64,000 nt of DNA from Actinernus sp. WN-2022 (taxonomy: Eukaryota > Cnidaria > Anthozoa > Actiniaria > Actinernidae): assembly GCA_030867875.1 (NCBI GenBank), contig JAOWCC010001589.1, positions 82,049,537 through 82,113,536 on the forward strand, read 5' to 3'. Position 1 is the first letter of the stretch; the number at the start of each line of letters is the position of its first letter. The notes beneath the pieces are model-generated. The model was not told the DNA's origin. It saw only the letters and a program-made list of their open reading frames with translations, and did no database searches. This document shows, piece by piece, positions 11,505 to 24,714 of the stretch. Both the position numbers and the translations under genes were made by a program.

Positions 11505-12360
11505 ATTTTTCCTTGCTATTTTTCCGTTGAATGGACACTGTCTTTTTCTTGTCAATAAAGAATCCTTCAAAGACGTTCTGCATATCTTGCCTCGAATAAA
11601 TCGGTAATGAAAGATCGCGTTTTTCTTAGTTCGCTCAGATCGCCGCGCCATTTAATAGATAGAAAAGAAGATTTATTAGCTGGTTTTAAGGCCCTTTTAC
11701 GGGCTCTAGTAGTCGTTGTCTCTGAGGATGGATTTGGGATTAAACTCCGGAATAACTCAGTCACGGCTTTGGAAAACGGGCTAACTGAAACCAGGAGCTG
11801 CAATATCAGTTTTAGGGCAAAATCCGTGGCAAGAGCCAAACTGGAAATTCGTTTTAGTAAGGAACTTGGTTAAATCATGTTGGATTTCAAATTAGATTTA
11901 CTTATAAGACTTTTTACGTTAAGATTTTCCGACAGAAATGCGGCCTTATTGTATTGCATCTTCGTACAGTTACGTTTTAATAGCTAATAGGTTTTAACAC
12001 TAGGAATATTGCGCAGCGGGGAAGGCTCAACTTATTAGCGCCACCAAGTGGTGACAGTTATGCAATTACCACAGCTCCACTAAAACCACATATGCCTGTA
12101 TTCAGGTTACATTCTCCTTTGTTTTCTCTGAACTGACTCCCTGCCGATTAGGTTCACCAAATGTACCTAATCGGCAAGGAGTCCACTTTTTGAGTCGAGC
12201 TAAGCTCGTCATGATTTTTCATAGGAAACCAACGTAATTGGCTAACGCTGTGTTGGTTCTCCTGGCCTCTATGTTTTGTTTGTTGTATATTTTACTTTAT
12301 TCTATTTTGTATCTTCTATTATGGCCGAAGTAAGTAAATAAATAAATAAATAAATAAGAC
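11505..12360. repeat. Hairpin and probable LINE 3' tail, otherwise plain sequence
   Basis: The stretch holds a 19-bp inverted repeat (12135-12153 against 12165-12183, one mismatch, GACTCC..GCCGATTAGGT). From about 12199 to 12355 the sequence resembles a non-LTR retrotransposon 3' end: a T-rich segment, then ATTATGGCC and a (TAAA)n tail. No coding region of that retrotransposon is present. The open frames at 11421-11873 have no recognisable domain. Confidence 0.35.
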
Positions 12361-13300
12361 ACTTTTAATGGGGAGGCCCATACGGTTTTCCACCCCTCCC
12401 CCCTCAGTTTTGCAAGGTTCGCATTTTTTACCCCAAATTTGGAAACAATATATTGTGTTCGTCGTTTTTAGTACCAAAACTATGATTTTTTAGCTGTAAC
12501 TTCATTCAACCCATTTCTGAATGGGGAGGGCACCGTTATTAACAGGAAAGGCATAGGATTTTCCACCCCTCCCCCTCAGTTTTGCAAGGTTCGCATTTCT
12601 TACCCTACATTTGCAACCAATATGTTGTGCTCGTCGTGTTTAGAACCAAAACTATGATCTTAAAGCTGCAAATTTTATTTAATCGAGGTCTGGACAGGGA
12701 AATAGAAATTGAAACTGGCACAGGATGCTTTGCGGCCAAAACCAAAAGGGCGATGGATTTTTACGGGTAGAAAACAACGTCGTAGAGACATGGGGTTTTC
12801 ACCAAATGGAAAACTGCAGGAGGTCTTCTTGATTTGGTTGACATTGAAGTTCAGGGGGGGGGGGGGGAAATGACAGCCAAAATAAAATTTCAAAATGGCT
12901 TAAACCCCTCTGAACTTCATTTGCGCGAGTAATACATCAAAAATTTAATCTAGTTGGATGAAATTACATATGATAGCCGGGCTAGTTTTACTTCCCGTTA
13001 ACATAGCGCAACATACCAAACATTAACACGTCCAAGCTATAAATTACAATTATTCCCTACCCCACTCCCCCTGGAAATGGTATACCCATTTGTGTTAGAA
13101 AAATGTATCCGGAATGTTAAACGGGTGCCCAGGCCAACGAAAAACGGAGAAAAAACGCCTTAACCTCCCCCCCCCCCCCCCCATGAACTTCATTTGCGCG
13201 AGCGTTAACCCAAAAAATTAATCTAGTTGGGTGAAATTACATACGATAGGCTGGTTTTTATTCCATTAACTATGCGCTAGATACCGAACATTAATTATTT
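12361..13300. repeat. Imperfect local duplications with G and C runs
   Basis: A block around 12380-12500 (containing CCTCAGTTTTGCAAGGTTCG) is repeated at about 12560-12665. A second block at 12905-13040 (containing AACTTCATTTGCGCGAG and AATCTAGTTGG) is repeated at about 13183-13290. Long homopolymer runs (G at 12855-12868, C near 13167-13182) and an (AATT)n/(TTTA)n stretch near 13290-13360 follow. No gene was seen. Confidence 0.6.
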
Positions 13301-13605
13301 AATTAATTAATTAATTAATTAATTAATTAATTATTTATTTATTTATTTATTTATTTAATGATTGTATTATTTCTATGATTATCGTTAGGAATTATTATTA
13401 TTATTATTATTACTCTTTCAAATTAATCTCGAATTGCACTCAAATCAATATAATTACCTATACAAATGTGGGGAGTATCAGTATAATTTATTCAGGTTTT
13501 AGAATTGCGCTCAAAACTACTTTCGTGGGTGAAAAAACAATGGCAGCCATGAGAAGCGTCTATCGTACGACCTCCTTATAAGGAAGCACAATAAGCCACC
13601 ATAGG

Positions 13606-14150
13606 TCACGTGAGGGAGGTCACTGATGTACGTTCAGGAGACTCGTCCCAGCTTTTCGATTGACCATGAGTTTCCAAAATGGCGTAGGAAAGCGGCCAAT
13701 GAATCTTTTCGAGTCACACTCGTTTGATCCGCCATTTTGAAACTTTCAACCTCACAAACTAGGTAGATACTTATTCCCTTTTACCGAAGCTTCATATTCA
13801 CTAACATTAAACCCTAACCCGTAACATAAACGTTAACGTAACCCTAACCGATCAGTTCCCAGGTAAACGACGAGATCTCACCCACCTAGAGCTAGGGTTC
13901 ACAGGTAAACAACGAGTTCTCACTGGCCTAGGGCTAAGATTCATAGGCAAACGACCAGTTTAAACCAAAATGTAGAGAGGGAAAAATCCAAAATCGAGAT
14001 TCGAACCCGAGACCTCACAATGTAGACCAAGTGTAGTAACCACTAAGCTAAGCAACCTTCAGTGCTCGGTTTGTGACTAATTTTAAACACTACCCGCAAT
14101 CTACGAGTCTCCTGTGCGTACATTGGTGACCTCCCTCTACACGTACATCC
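13606..14150. mobile_element. Inverted-repeat element holding a telomere-like and tRNA-like composite
   Basis: The left end GAGGGAGGTCACTGATGTAC is matched in inverse at 14115-14150, and the similarity continues through AGGAGACTCGT. The interior has AACCCTAACCC-type words, then about 35-bp direct repeats with the core AGGTAAACRACGAG, then a tRNA-like segment read on the minus strand. The same order of parts occurs at 30545-30785 between unrelated inverted repeats. No certain target duplication was seen. Confidence 0.6.
13999..14060 (-). repeat. tRNA-like SINE promoter segment
   Basis: Read on the minus strand, GCTTAGCTTAGTGGTTA resembles a pol III A box and GGGTTCGAATC resembles a B box, with tRNA-like spacing. 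The acceptor-stem pairing of a true tRNA is not evident. It belongs to the composite at 13606-14150, so I call it a SINE head rather than a tRNA gene. Confidence 0.55.
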
Positions 14151-14173
14151 AGTCTTACGACAGATAGAAACAC

Positions 14174-15012
14174 CACAGGCAGCCCAAGCTAATGATTTTT
14201 ACAAGGAATGTATGGGATTTTTTAGAAAAATCTAAAACTGTACTAAAATGATCAATAAAGTCATCTAAGTCTTACCTGTGTGTTGTGAAGTTGTTCTTCT
14301 TCGTCACTGATGTGTTTATTTCTGGTTTGAGGCACTTCTGAGCTTTTTCCCCTCCCCTATATAAATATTGGGAAGGCGGGAAACACGAGTAGCCATTAGT
14401 CCATGTGGCGACTCGTAATTCTTTGAAAATCCAAACTTTCAGCATTTTACCTCAGGAACCCTTTCTCACATTCCTCTAGCACTCATTTAATCGACACATC
14501 GCTTATTTCCTCGCTTTGTAAGTAGTCAAATTCGACGATTTCTGTAGCTAACCTAGCATGTACCGATCCGGGGTTCCGTCAACTTAGCCATAGTTCATAT
14601 GGGCTGCCTGTTCTTAGTTGAACGGCTTTTCTTCGGGAGCGGTGACGAAGGAATCCGACACCTCGTGTTTTCTTCGAGATGCATTCCACCGTTCAGCGAT
14701 TGGTCGATTGAATACAATGACTTCGTTCTCCGAATTTCCTCGAAAAAAACACGGAGGTGTCTGATACGATTCCTTCGGCACTCGTTCGTCACTGCTCCCG
14801 AAGAAAAGCCGTTCAACTAAGTTTCCCGCCTTCTCAATATTTATATAGGGGAGGGGGAAAGGCCCAGAAGTACCTCAAACCAGAAATAAACAGATCAGTG
14901 ATGAAGAGGAACAACTTCACAACACACAGGTAAGATTTTAGTACAGTTTTAGATTTTTTTCTAAAAATTCCCATACGTTCCTTGTAAAAATCATTAGCTT
15001 GGGCTGCCTGTG
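14174..15012. mobile_element. Large foldback element with 7-bp target duplication
   Basis: Most of the 839 bp is one imperfect palindrome. The ends CACAGGCAGCCCAAGCTAAT and complement match over more than 200 bp, and a second inner inverted pair (about 14618-14690 against 14735-14818) contains AGTTGAACGGCTTTTCTTCG. GAAACAC flanks both sides (14167-14173 and 15013-15019). A lone end of the same family lies near 6867. It has no coding capacity of its own. Confidence 0.8.
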
Positions 15013-15019
15013 GAAACAC

Positions 15020-16398
15020 AAGTTGGTTCACTTGTTAGAACAAAGGCTTTCATGTCTTGCAATCAGATCAAAAGAGTTGCTGGGGCAATTAGGTGTAATA
15101 CGCGAAAATCGTTTTCTAAGAATACTAGATTATCCCGTAAACTGACGGGCCGCATTTCATTGCTTTTAAAATACGTATGTATGACAGATCGAGATATCTG
15201 ATATCACTGATTAAAAAAATCTATATTTACAGTCTTTCAAAGTTTATGTTGACTGCTAATTATTATATTTTCTTGTTGACATTCTCAATTAGTAATCTAA
15301 AACTTAATTTATGGCATCATTTTCAAGGTTCCATTTTTGTAATCCTCCTTTTCTCTTGGCTCAACAAGAATATGCCCCTCCCCTCCTCAGCCTTAATAAT
15401 TAATGACAGGTTCCTGACCGTTTATTGGAAGCCGACCCCAGATTTTATCACTACACGCTCTGTCATGAATAACAGGCCTGGTTACTAAGCCGCCCAAAAC
15501 TTGAAATCGTTCGCCAACGCTTTCAAGTTTGAAAAGCAAATATATCCCGAGGAGCTCACAACATTGATTCAATCCGTCTACATCGCAGCCATCTCTGATT
15601 TTAGTATATAGTAGTTTATCTTTCATATTTAGTTGTTCAAGTTTTATATTTACTAGAAATGTTCGTATTCAGATGTAGTTGTAATGAGATTTTGGGATGG
15701 CATCGACAAGAACTTCGAGCTTCAATGGCGGCTCAACTGCCAACTGGCCGTGATGGACTAAGAAAACAAATCTGGCCGCAGAAAGATTTTGAAGAGCCTG
15801 AAAGAAAACTGGAGAACGTGTCAGGAAAGCCCACAAGAGTATAGTCCTTGTCTGGAACATTTACGAAGCCTGAAACGATTTCAAACACCGCTTTTGAGAT
15901 GCGAGTTTCGTGTTTACAGTGCCCGGGTTTCGGCGGCCAGTGAAATTACGCTTCGGTTGTTCATTCCTGCTTGCATTCGTCCCCTTTAATACGGTTAATT
16001 TCTGACTACAAGAACTCTTGCATTTGTAAGTAATTTTATCTCCCTGAAAGTTGGAGAGAGAATAGGTGAGTACATTTTGTAGGTTCTCATCGAGAAAGCA
16101 CAACTCGCATAACCTAGAAATGTAGTTTACGGTAAAATACGGTAAATTCGACATCCGGTCACTGAAACTCGCCAGAATGTGTTTCTCTTCAGCCTGAATC
16201 CCCATTGCAGCAGTGATAACAATACAAAGATGTTTTTCTAACTGAATGCTTTCGAGCAAGAGCCAGTTTGCATTATAATATAACTGTCGTTGCATATCGC
16301 GATCGCAAGGAACTGAAACTCATTACAATTTTTCAAATGTTATGCATATCATTAAATTGCTTGAAACCTGTTCATGCGCATCTCATGACAGAGCTGCT
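15020..16398. other. No confident gene
   Basis: Several medium-length open frames occur on both strands (for example 15861-16295 minus) but none shows a domain I recognise. No convincing splice pattern links them. Possible unique host sequence, or an old unrecognised repeat. Confidence 0.4.
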
Positions 16399-16402
16399 TT
16401 AA

Positions 16403-19400
16403 AGTGCCCCTACGATCAAATTTTGACATATCAATTTTTTCTCATATTCGTAAAGTAGAGTGGCTATATTATTACCAGTTCAAACCGTTTTTCGATACGA
16501 CGACGGGAAGTCTTATTTTTTTAACTCCGAATCTTGAATTTTACATCCGCCATTACGCGAACCCGTTCCTGTGGGCGAGGAACGCCTGGTCATTTTTTAG
16601 CGTACGTGACGTCATACACTTAAGGTTATCGTATACCTTCAGGGTACTGTTCCGGATAAAATTAAGTAGCGTCTCGAATATTCGTCGTATTTAGATAAAT
16701 TATACCTCATTTAAAGCCTATACAATTGGCTACAACGATATACCTAAGGTTTGTAATTTTGATAAAAGTGCGATTTTTAAATAAACTTCTTTTCCGAACA
16801 AGCGAGTTGGTTTCCAAGAGCTCCAACTCCACGGCAATTTAATGAATTTAAGATCTATTTGGTTTTCTGTACTCCCACAGACCTTGTTTACGAAACTGTG
16901 TCGGCGATTGTGGAAATTCGAAGCCGTTCTGAAGATATTTTGGTATTCGTGAAACTGCTAACTCGAATCCAAGTATAGATGCGGGAATCGCTCTCAGCGC
17001 CTCTCTTTTAAAAATTAAAAAAATCGCCGACACGGGTTTTTTAGCTGATATAAATTGCGAACAATCTGTGAAAATTTGAAGTAATTCGCACAAATTCGCG
17101 TCGAGTTGGAGCTTTTTTCAAACTATGTTTAGAACGAAAATAGAAAGTCAAGAAAACGCTCTGAAATTAGCCGGCCGGCGAGACTGATTCTTTCAACCAG
17201 TGACTGGGAAATGTCACAGTCAAAACTTCCCACAACACGTGTGGCTACTTTTCCCATACAAACCTTCACGCGAACTAACATATGTAGTAAGAAAGTGTAC
17301 CATTTTCCCGCTTTGAAAAGCAAACAAAACGTTTTGAATAGAGTTTGTGCATTGTACAGGACTGTAGCAATTTAACGAACCACAAAGCTGGCATTTCGCT
17401 ACATGAATAATTCAAGCCTTTAGTTGAGTACCAAGAATACGGTTTGTAATTCTCTTCAAGCCTCATGCAAGGATGGTTTGTGTACGTTTTGAGGACAGAA
17501 GCTTCTCCATAATTGTTTGTATCCCATGGAATAGCCGGTAAGACCGTACTAGTATAGATTGACCGAAAAATAAGCGCCTACGTTTGCTGAGAACATAGTT
17601 TATCATAAATAACTCATATTGCTGTTTCCTATAAACAGATAAACCTATCGATGTAGTATGCCTTTTAATTTACTGCTAATTTTATTTTCAAGACAATAAA
17701 CCACAGAAGAAACCACCAATATTATTTCATAAAGTACCTTATTTCAGTTGTTTGTGTGTCAAACAGAAACGGGGGGCGCGAAGTTTGGTTCTGTGATAGC
17801 CACTGTCAAAGCTGCAGATCAGTCAGTTTCAATACATTGTTTTAGTCTCTAGTAAATTCTTATCATTCACGATTTCATGTTAAACAAGAGAGCGATTTAA
17901 TTTTATAGCAATTACATTGTATTTTAGAATGTAGATTCGCCGGAAAATCTATTGCCGGGACACAGATAATTCTCGATCTCGCTCATTTATAGCCTGCGTC
18001 GCATCCGAACTGAACCCCGGTTAAGTCCGTCTGCGAAACAGTGGACAAAAGCTTGTTCTCGACCCCCAGCGAAGTTGCAGGATTATTTATAATCGATTTT
18101 GATTGGCTTTTACTAATGCTCATTCTTACACGTCTTCTGACTGGCCATCCAACTGTCACCAGCCTGTCAACAGTGCGACTAACGGCTAATTTACATTTCA
18201 AAATTCGGCGGCTTTTATACACGTCGAAAAGAGCAATGATATTTGTACAATATCAGTTTAAAATCGAGATTTGTTTGCTAGAACAATTGCAGTTGACCGG
18301 AGTTGAGTTCGGATGTGGCACATTACTAGATCTTTCCAAGCTGCATGAGGGATATGTTTGTGTCTTCTTCGAACGAGCATTTTGTCGTGACAGATTCTAT
18401 TTAATGTGTTCGGCAAGTTTCCTTTTATCTGGCACTAAACCACGGGCAGCTGCCTATTACGTTACATTACTTCAAAACCTGACCCGAAGTCGGAAATAAA
18501 CCTAACCTAACCTCCGATAGTAAAACACGGGGAAACGACGACAGAGCTCGTCTAGGGCGAGAAATCTCAATTAAACAGTTGACTCACGTGCAAACGAAGT
18601 TTCGACTGAGCGGCCTCTGACATGATTGCCCGTCATAACAATCTCCGAGGCTGGTGACAGTTGAATGGCCAGTCAGAAGACGTGTAAGAATGAGCATTAG
18701 TAAAAGCCAATCAAAATCGATTATAAATAATCCTGCAACTTCGCTGGGGGTCGAGAACAAGCTTTTGTCCACTGTTTCGCAGACGGACTTAACCAGGGTT
18801 CAGTTCGGATGCGACGCAGGCTAGCTCATTTACGAACTAGCAATATGGGTTTCACTATAAACAATGAACAAACTTAGGACTTATAAACTGCTGATCATTA
18901 CCTTAGTGATTTCTCCGCTGAATTCTCCCTGTAGCCCGGATCCAGTAACAGCACAACCTGAAAGCCGAACCAGGGAAAATACCCTGGGGAAAAATTACCC
19001 CCAAAAGATAAGAAACCTCTGCTAGCTAGCACTACTTACTGGCAGGCCACTTCCCAATATTCATTCGTCCAGCTTTCAACTCGGTCGCCAGCGGCTCTAT
19101 TTCCCCCTAAATCATCAACATCCGGCAATAAATTTAAACAGAAAGACACATTACTATGTTCTGAAGAATCTGATGCAGATTTTAGGTCGTTATTTACTAA
19201 ACCACAGCAAAATTCGCAGTGTGAGTTTGTAGCCGAACATAAGAAGAAATGTATGGGTTCGAAGCAACTTGAGAACGATGCGTTAAGTGTATGACGTCAC
19301 ATACGCTAAAAAATGACTAGGCATTCCTCGCCCACGGGAACGGATTCGAGTAATGGCGGACGTGATTTTGACTGTAAACTCTCTTTAAAATGTGTGGTCT

Positions 19401-19513
19401 AATTGGCCCCATTCAAACTTTTTTCACTGATTTGGATATTTCTGCCACTGTTTGTTCTTATGGAATACAAAAAAGTGGCAAATGAAATGGTCAAATTTCG
19501 TCGTAGTGGCACT
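16403..19513. mobile_element. TTAA-flanked element with long imperfect inverted ends
   Basis: TTAA lies at 16399-16402 and 19514-19517. The ends start AGTGCCCCTACGATCAAATT on the left and AGTGCCACTACGACGAAATT on the inverted right. The inverted similarity resumes further in: 16540-16625 matches 19275-19370 inverted, including the words GAGGAACGCCTGGTCATTTT and GTGACGTCATACACTTA and their complements. No transposase frame was seen in the 3.1 kb. It carries a nested MULE-like MITE at 17990-18823. Confidence 0.75.
17990..18823. mobile_element. MULE-like MITE, TAGCCTG ends, 9-bp target duplication
   Basis: GCTCATTTA is found exactly at 17981-17989 and 18824-18832. The terminal inverted repeats begin TAGCCTGCGTCGCATCCGAA and continue for about 165 bp with very few mismatches. 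A 9-bp target duplication is the hallmark of Mutator-like elements. The open frames at both ends (reading MDKSLFSTPSEV) are simply the two inverted arms, not genes. Confidence 0.85.
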
Positions 19514-19517
19514 TTAA

Positions 19518-21836
19518 GGGACTTATCGAAAAGCATCAAAATACAAATAAACAAAAACATTGGTGACCTCCTGGAATAGTGGACAACACACTGTGATGTT
19601 AGTTAAACGAAAACAGAAAGAATATTGCAAGAAAACGTAAATTTGCTGAATTCTAAGATATTCAAGATAACTCAAAGCTGAAAGTCAGTACAGATTTCAG
19701 AAAAAATAGAAGACAAACTGAACGTCATTTACACCTTTACTAATTAAGATAGTTTTGCGTGAACGAGTTTATTTCCATTTTTTTAGTATATCTACAAATA
19801 CTCCACAGAAACACAAAGACCTACCAAGAATTAAGTGACGCCTGACCTCATGTGGAAAATAAATGTTCATTGGCTGACAATCTAAAAACATTTCATTTCC
19901 ATCGAATTCAAATGACACAGAGTTTAAACATTTTAAAATTATATTTGTTTAATGGATCGCATATTACGGTCTGAACATTTTAAAAGGAGTCACCAATATG
20001 GATCGACCTCTCTGCAAGGTTTTTATCGCAAGAAGAGCGTATCCGCATAATATATTATAATAAATAGATAAAAACTGGCCAAAACAGCTGCGTCGGTATC
20101 TCTGTATGAGATAAACAATTAAGTCAAGTATTTTCTAGTCACGTATTTTCTAGTCTAGTTACGAAACCTAACTGTGTCTGAATCTGACGTTTGTCGTGGA
20201 CATGGAATCGAACTCGCATAAATGATGGAAACCGTTGTATTTGGAGGCGGCAACGAAGCAAACGACAAACAAAGTCAGGTAATAAATAATGACGCTGACA
20301 TCGTATCATATTAAATGTACAGAACATAAAATAATGATGTGAATTAGTCTGTACAGATCTGAGTCACATAAAGTTACTTACGTCGCCTAGAAAATGTGCC
20401 CTAGGGCCTTTTTCTTGTGGCCTTAGTAGCAGAACGTTTTGGAAGACCTCTTGATGTCAGTTATCAGTACGGCATATTGAATGGAAGAAATTATCGTGCT
20501 AACTGATACACATCAATTTCACCTCGTCAAGAGATAAAGCGTTAAATGTTCCTCTTAGAAATTACGCTTCAAATTTAAAAGATCTTAAACTCGACATTAT
20601 ATATATTTATTTATTTAGGTTCAAAACAGAGAGAGAGAAGTTCAGGACCGAGTTGGGCGCAGCCGGCCCGAGGTCTTGAACTTGGTCAATGCAAGTTCGA
20701 TCCCGCAGTTTTGAACTTGTTTTTAACAACCTATACCACATACTAATATAAAAGCTTCATTAAGCCCAGCTTTCTGATTCGAAAAGAATGAGTGTGAGAA
20801 TTGAAACTTCATTAGGTATTTGTGAAAAAGATGAGCTACAAAGGTGGAAAGAGGGATGTGTGAGATTTGTTCCATTGGGCGATAACGCAATACTGAACAG
20901 TGTTTACAACCTAACCCTAACCGCTGCGTAACCCTTTCTCTTGTTTTCAAGCTTCGTTAAGTCTTTGTGGCGAGTAAAGAATTACAGGATTCTCAAACTC
21001 ATCAATAATTCATCAGGTGTCAACAATAGAAATCATGACCATGACGAGTATTTAGAAATCGTTTCCAAATACAGCTCGCATTTCAAGTGTAGTTTGAGAA
21101 GCCATGTAAAACACTCAGAGCTGGTTTTAGAAGCTAGTTTCTAAATACAGTGAAAGGGAGTTGAAAAACCTCGGGTTTCAACCCCCTCTCGCTGTATTTA
21201 GAAATCGCTTCTAAAACAGCACTTCGTGTGTTACATATTTTTCTATTTTTTTTTTTTTTCCCCACTTAAAACAACTTTTACATAAGCTACATACAAAAAA
21301 TGAATAAATAATTTATCAGAAGTGTGGGAGCTGCATGAATTCTATTGTTTTCATGAAAGCTTGATTATTAGCGATAATATGTTTTTGTTTTCTCAGGTTT
21401 CAAATTTAATGCAAGAAACTATTTAGCATTGCAGATTTAGCAAGAATGTGTCTTTGATGTTTTTTTTAATACAGTCAAGTTCCCAATTTTCTCACTCCAT
21501 TTTCATTAAATTTAAAAATAAAATATGTCAATTACTTCTAAATCCTTATTTCAAACAAACTATATAAAATGAAACAATTAACGTTCCTTTCTAGAATTTT
21601 GATGAAAAGTGTAAAATTCACCCTTGTCACACAGCGGCCATGTTGGATAGAAACAATAGATTTTGCGTGGCTAGCCTCGCACTGAGCAGATTCAGAACGA
21701 GTTTAGCCCGCAAAAACAAAGGTTTTTATTCTCCTGGGACTCGACATGGCCGCCGCGTGAGAAGTGTGAATTAGATTCGGTGCTATAGTTTCCGGCACGG
21801 ACATGCGCAGTGCACATCAGGTCCCATTGTGAGACA
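19518..21836. other. Intergenic sequence with one hairpin and one small MITE
   Basis: No gene was recognised. A hairpin at 21138-21204 pairs TTTCTAAATACAGTG with its complement. A MITE of about 160 bp at 21614-21772 has inverted ends reading AATTCAC..., then CGGCCATGT. AACCTAACCCTAACC-like words occur near 20910. Other short frames lack support. Confidence 0.45.
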
Positions 21837-22538
21837 GACTCTATGCCATTCTCGTTCCCAGTGCCTCCTCAACTAACTGAAAAATCGGAGGCTCTGGTAA
21901 GACACAGGTAATGCTCTAATTTGATTGGCTAGCCAAATCGGCTGCGCAATGAAGAAAATTAAAACAATTGCTGCCCATAGCGCTTTCTTTCGGTTTTACG
22001 AAAAAAATCTCTTCCAGTATAAACCGATTCTCCGGCATGACAACGAGTATTTTGTCGTAGTAGAAGTTATGTGTTTAAAAATATGACTGAACAGAAGAAC
22101 GATTTTATTCAAAAGTCAAGAGATAAAGTTTTTCTTTGCCTACTAGCCGAACGAAACTGATAACACACACTCGTGGAGCAAAGGTACGTTTCCTTTGATG
22201 CATATGGCCAACCGAACGTTTGCTGATCAAGAACTCTCCCGAGACAGCAAATCAATAGCGTTGCGCACAGATGACGTCACAAAATGTAGACCCCCCGCCA
22301 AGACTCAGACAAATTTACCACTTTTCGCGTTAGAACTTACAAGAATTGACTAGCACTTCAGTTCGTCGTCTGACTATTCTACCAGAAATGACGGCTTTCC
22401 TGCATTATATTTCGAAAGAGAACCTGATGATTGTACTGTCGAACAGCTTAAACGTTGGCTAAAATACAGAGGATTGAAACAAAGCGATAAACGGCGATCT
22501 TATCAAGCGAGTTTCGCGTCTGGGGGTGCAAAGATCGA

Positions 22539-22942
22539 GCGAAATACAGTGTTTGTATGGGAATCCGATGCCAAATATTTTCCTTAAATCGAATTTCTGA
22601 AATATTCACTGTCTGCAAACTTAAGATACCAGGTAAGAGATTAACTGATCAAAATGTGAGGGATGTAGTTGTACTGGGAAGCGTGCAATCGTGTTTTCAG
22701 TTACATTTCGGCTGTAACAACGAGTCAATCACTCGATGGCCGCGGGAAAATTTACAGACAAAGGTATGGAATTGGAAAACTGAAAACACGATTGCACGCT
22801 TTCCACCATAGCTACATCCCTCAAATTTGGATCAGTTAATATTTTACCTGGTATCTTAAGTTTGCAGACAGTGGATATTTCAGAAATTCGATTTTACGGA
22901 AATTATTCGGCATCGGATTCCCATACAAACACTGTATTTCGC
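22539..22942. mobile_element. 404-bp foldback element
   Basis: The outer arms GCGAAATACAGTGTTTGTAT and complement extend inward with a few differences for about 170 bp per side, so almost the whole element can fold on itself. The open frame at 22557-22811 is part of one arm and its start of the spacer. No clear target duplication was found. Confidence 0.75.
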
Positions 22943-24371
22943 GCCATGTTTACCCGGCTCCTACAAGATAGAGTAGTGGAAATCATCTTGGACTGACCTA
23001 TTCGTTGCCGTAAACCACGTTTAATATAGTCAATCTCTAACTGAATCCCAAACTTATCTTTTCCCATTGAATATCGATGTAAGACTTCACCTAAACTTTG
23101 AAAAGTCCGGTTTTCCGTAAGAGATTCATCGGCGAATGGGGATATTGACTATATATTGTAGCCAGCAGGTAACTTAATATTTGAAATTCTTTAAAATTAA
23201 ATTCATCGGAGACCAAAGCTAATGTAATGGCTGGAAAATAGATTTTGAACAGATATTTTAAATATAGACTGCACATACAAACTAACAAAGGTACGAGCTA
23301 GTAATTTATGGTTCGACAGTTCTTTACAGACAAATGTGCCCGGAATTTTCTCTGTAATATTTCTCTGTACAAATGATATTTTTGTTTGCAAATTTATAGC
23401 TTTGTAAGAAAAAAATATTACCTTAAAATTAAGCAGTCTTGATTTATATTTTGGTGTGCTCTTTCAAGCTATTGTATTGACGTTTTGCATTTGTCGAGTT
23501 TTCAAATTACCTGCAAGATACCCATTCCGCGCGACATCTCGGAAAGAAATTTTAAAACTTCATTTGCGTTCGTAAAATAAATCAAAGCATTGTAGATGTG
23601 AGTCAGTTCGCTTCAAAAATTTATTTCAAATCCATAAATTCAAGTAAACTATGGTTGAACTGTAATTCCTTCTCGCTATGTTTACTGGCGGGTAGTGTAT
23701 ATAGTTCAGACAAGCTCTCCCTTGCATTTCAATGCACTTGTCTCGTTATTATTCTGTGCTTTTGAAGTCTCCTGTACAAACATTTATCCAACGCTGACAT
23801 TTCTCACTGAGTTTTGGAATGGAAAAGCACTGAGAAAAGATGAGAAACTCTGCTAGCGGTGTGAGCTGGTGTACCGCCGATCGATGTTCCCATCTGAGAG
23901 GATATCTCTTTGAGCGAGTTATGACGGTTTTTTATACATCTAGAGTCACTCTTACATCTCCCCCAGCAACAGTGCTTGGTAGTTACCATTACTGATATGA
24001 CTGGGAATCTTATTTCAGGTATTTCTTCTTCTTTTTGACCGAAAAACCTATGAATCACGTCCTAACGCGACTCTCAAAGTCACTGAAATACTGTAAACAG
24101 CCGCGTGTATTTGTCTGAGTTTTGCCGGGGGTCTCGTTTCAGACAATCTATTTTTAGAAACTGTGCGCAGCGCTATTTGCAAACGATCCATTGCAAAAGC
24201 AAAGGGAACTAGGAGTTGAATTTCTATTAACACGTAAGTGCTAGCCAACATAAAAAATCGACTTACAATTCGAACATAACCGCTAAATAAATATTAAATG
24301 TGCATGCAGTTCTGTTAATATTTTTAATTTGAAATAATTTGAAATTATTATATACTTTTCAAGCACTAGCC

Positions 24372-24714
24372 TAGCCTCCGATGCAGACGTCTTGTGTGGT
24401 TCGTTTCCCTCCCTTGCAACCTCTGAGCGCTTTGAAGTTATTTTCTGTTGTCTAGGCGACTGAGAGGAGACTGGCACGTGCAGCACGTGCAGAATGGAAG
24501 TAAAAAAAATCAGCCAATCAAGTGTTTGTGTCACGGCCCACGGTCTACGAAGTAATTAATTAATGTTTGGGCTAAGGGGAAAACCTAACAAGCAATTTGA
24601 TTGGGCAAAATAAACAATCCGTAAGTCACGGAACACAAAATGTGGCTCGAGTTCGCAGACGTTGGTGTGGGAGGGAGGGAAACGAACCACACAAGACGTC
24701 TGCATCGGAGGCTA
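24372..24714. mobile_element. MULE-like MITE, TAGCCTC ends, 9-bp target duplication
   Basis: GCACTAGCC lies at 24363-24371 and 24715-24723. The inverted ends begin TAGCCTCCGATGCAGACGTC and match for about 40 bp. The interior has no coding capacity. Confidence 0.87.

Noticed and set aside
13800..13850. Interstitial telomere sequence
   Set aside because: AACCCTAACCC words are few and imperfect and form part of the repeated composite, so a telomere fusion is not supported.
13999..14060. A functional tRNA gene
   Set aside because: A and B boxes are present but a full cloverleaf is not evident, and the segment belongs to a repeated composite.
17983..18772. Two related frames reading MDKSLFSTPSEVAGLF
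   Set aside because: They are the two inverted arms of the MITE at 17990-18823.
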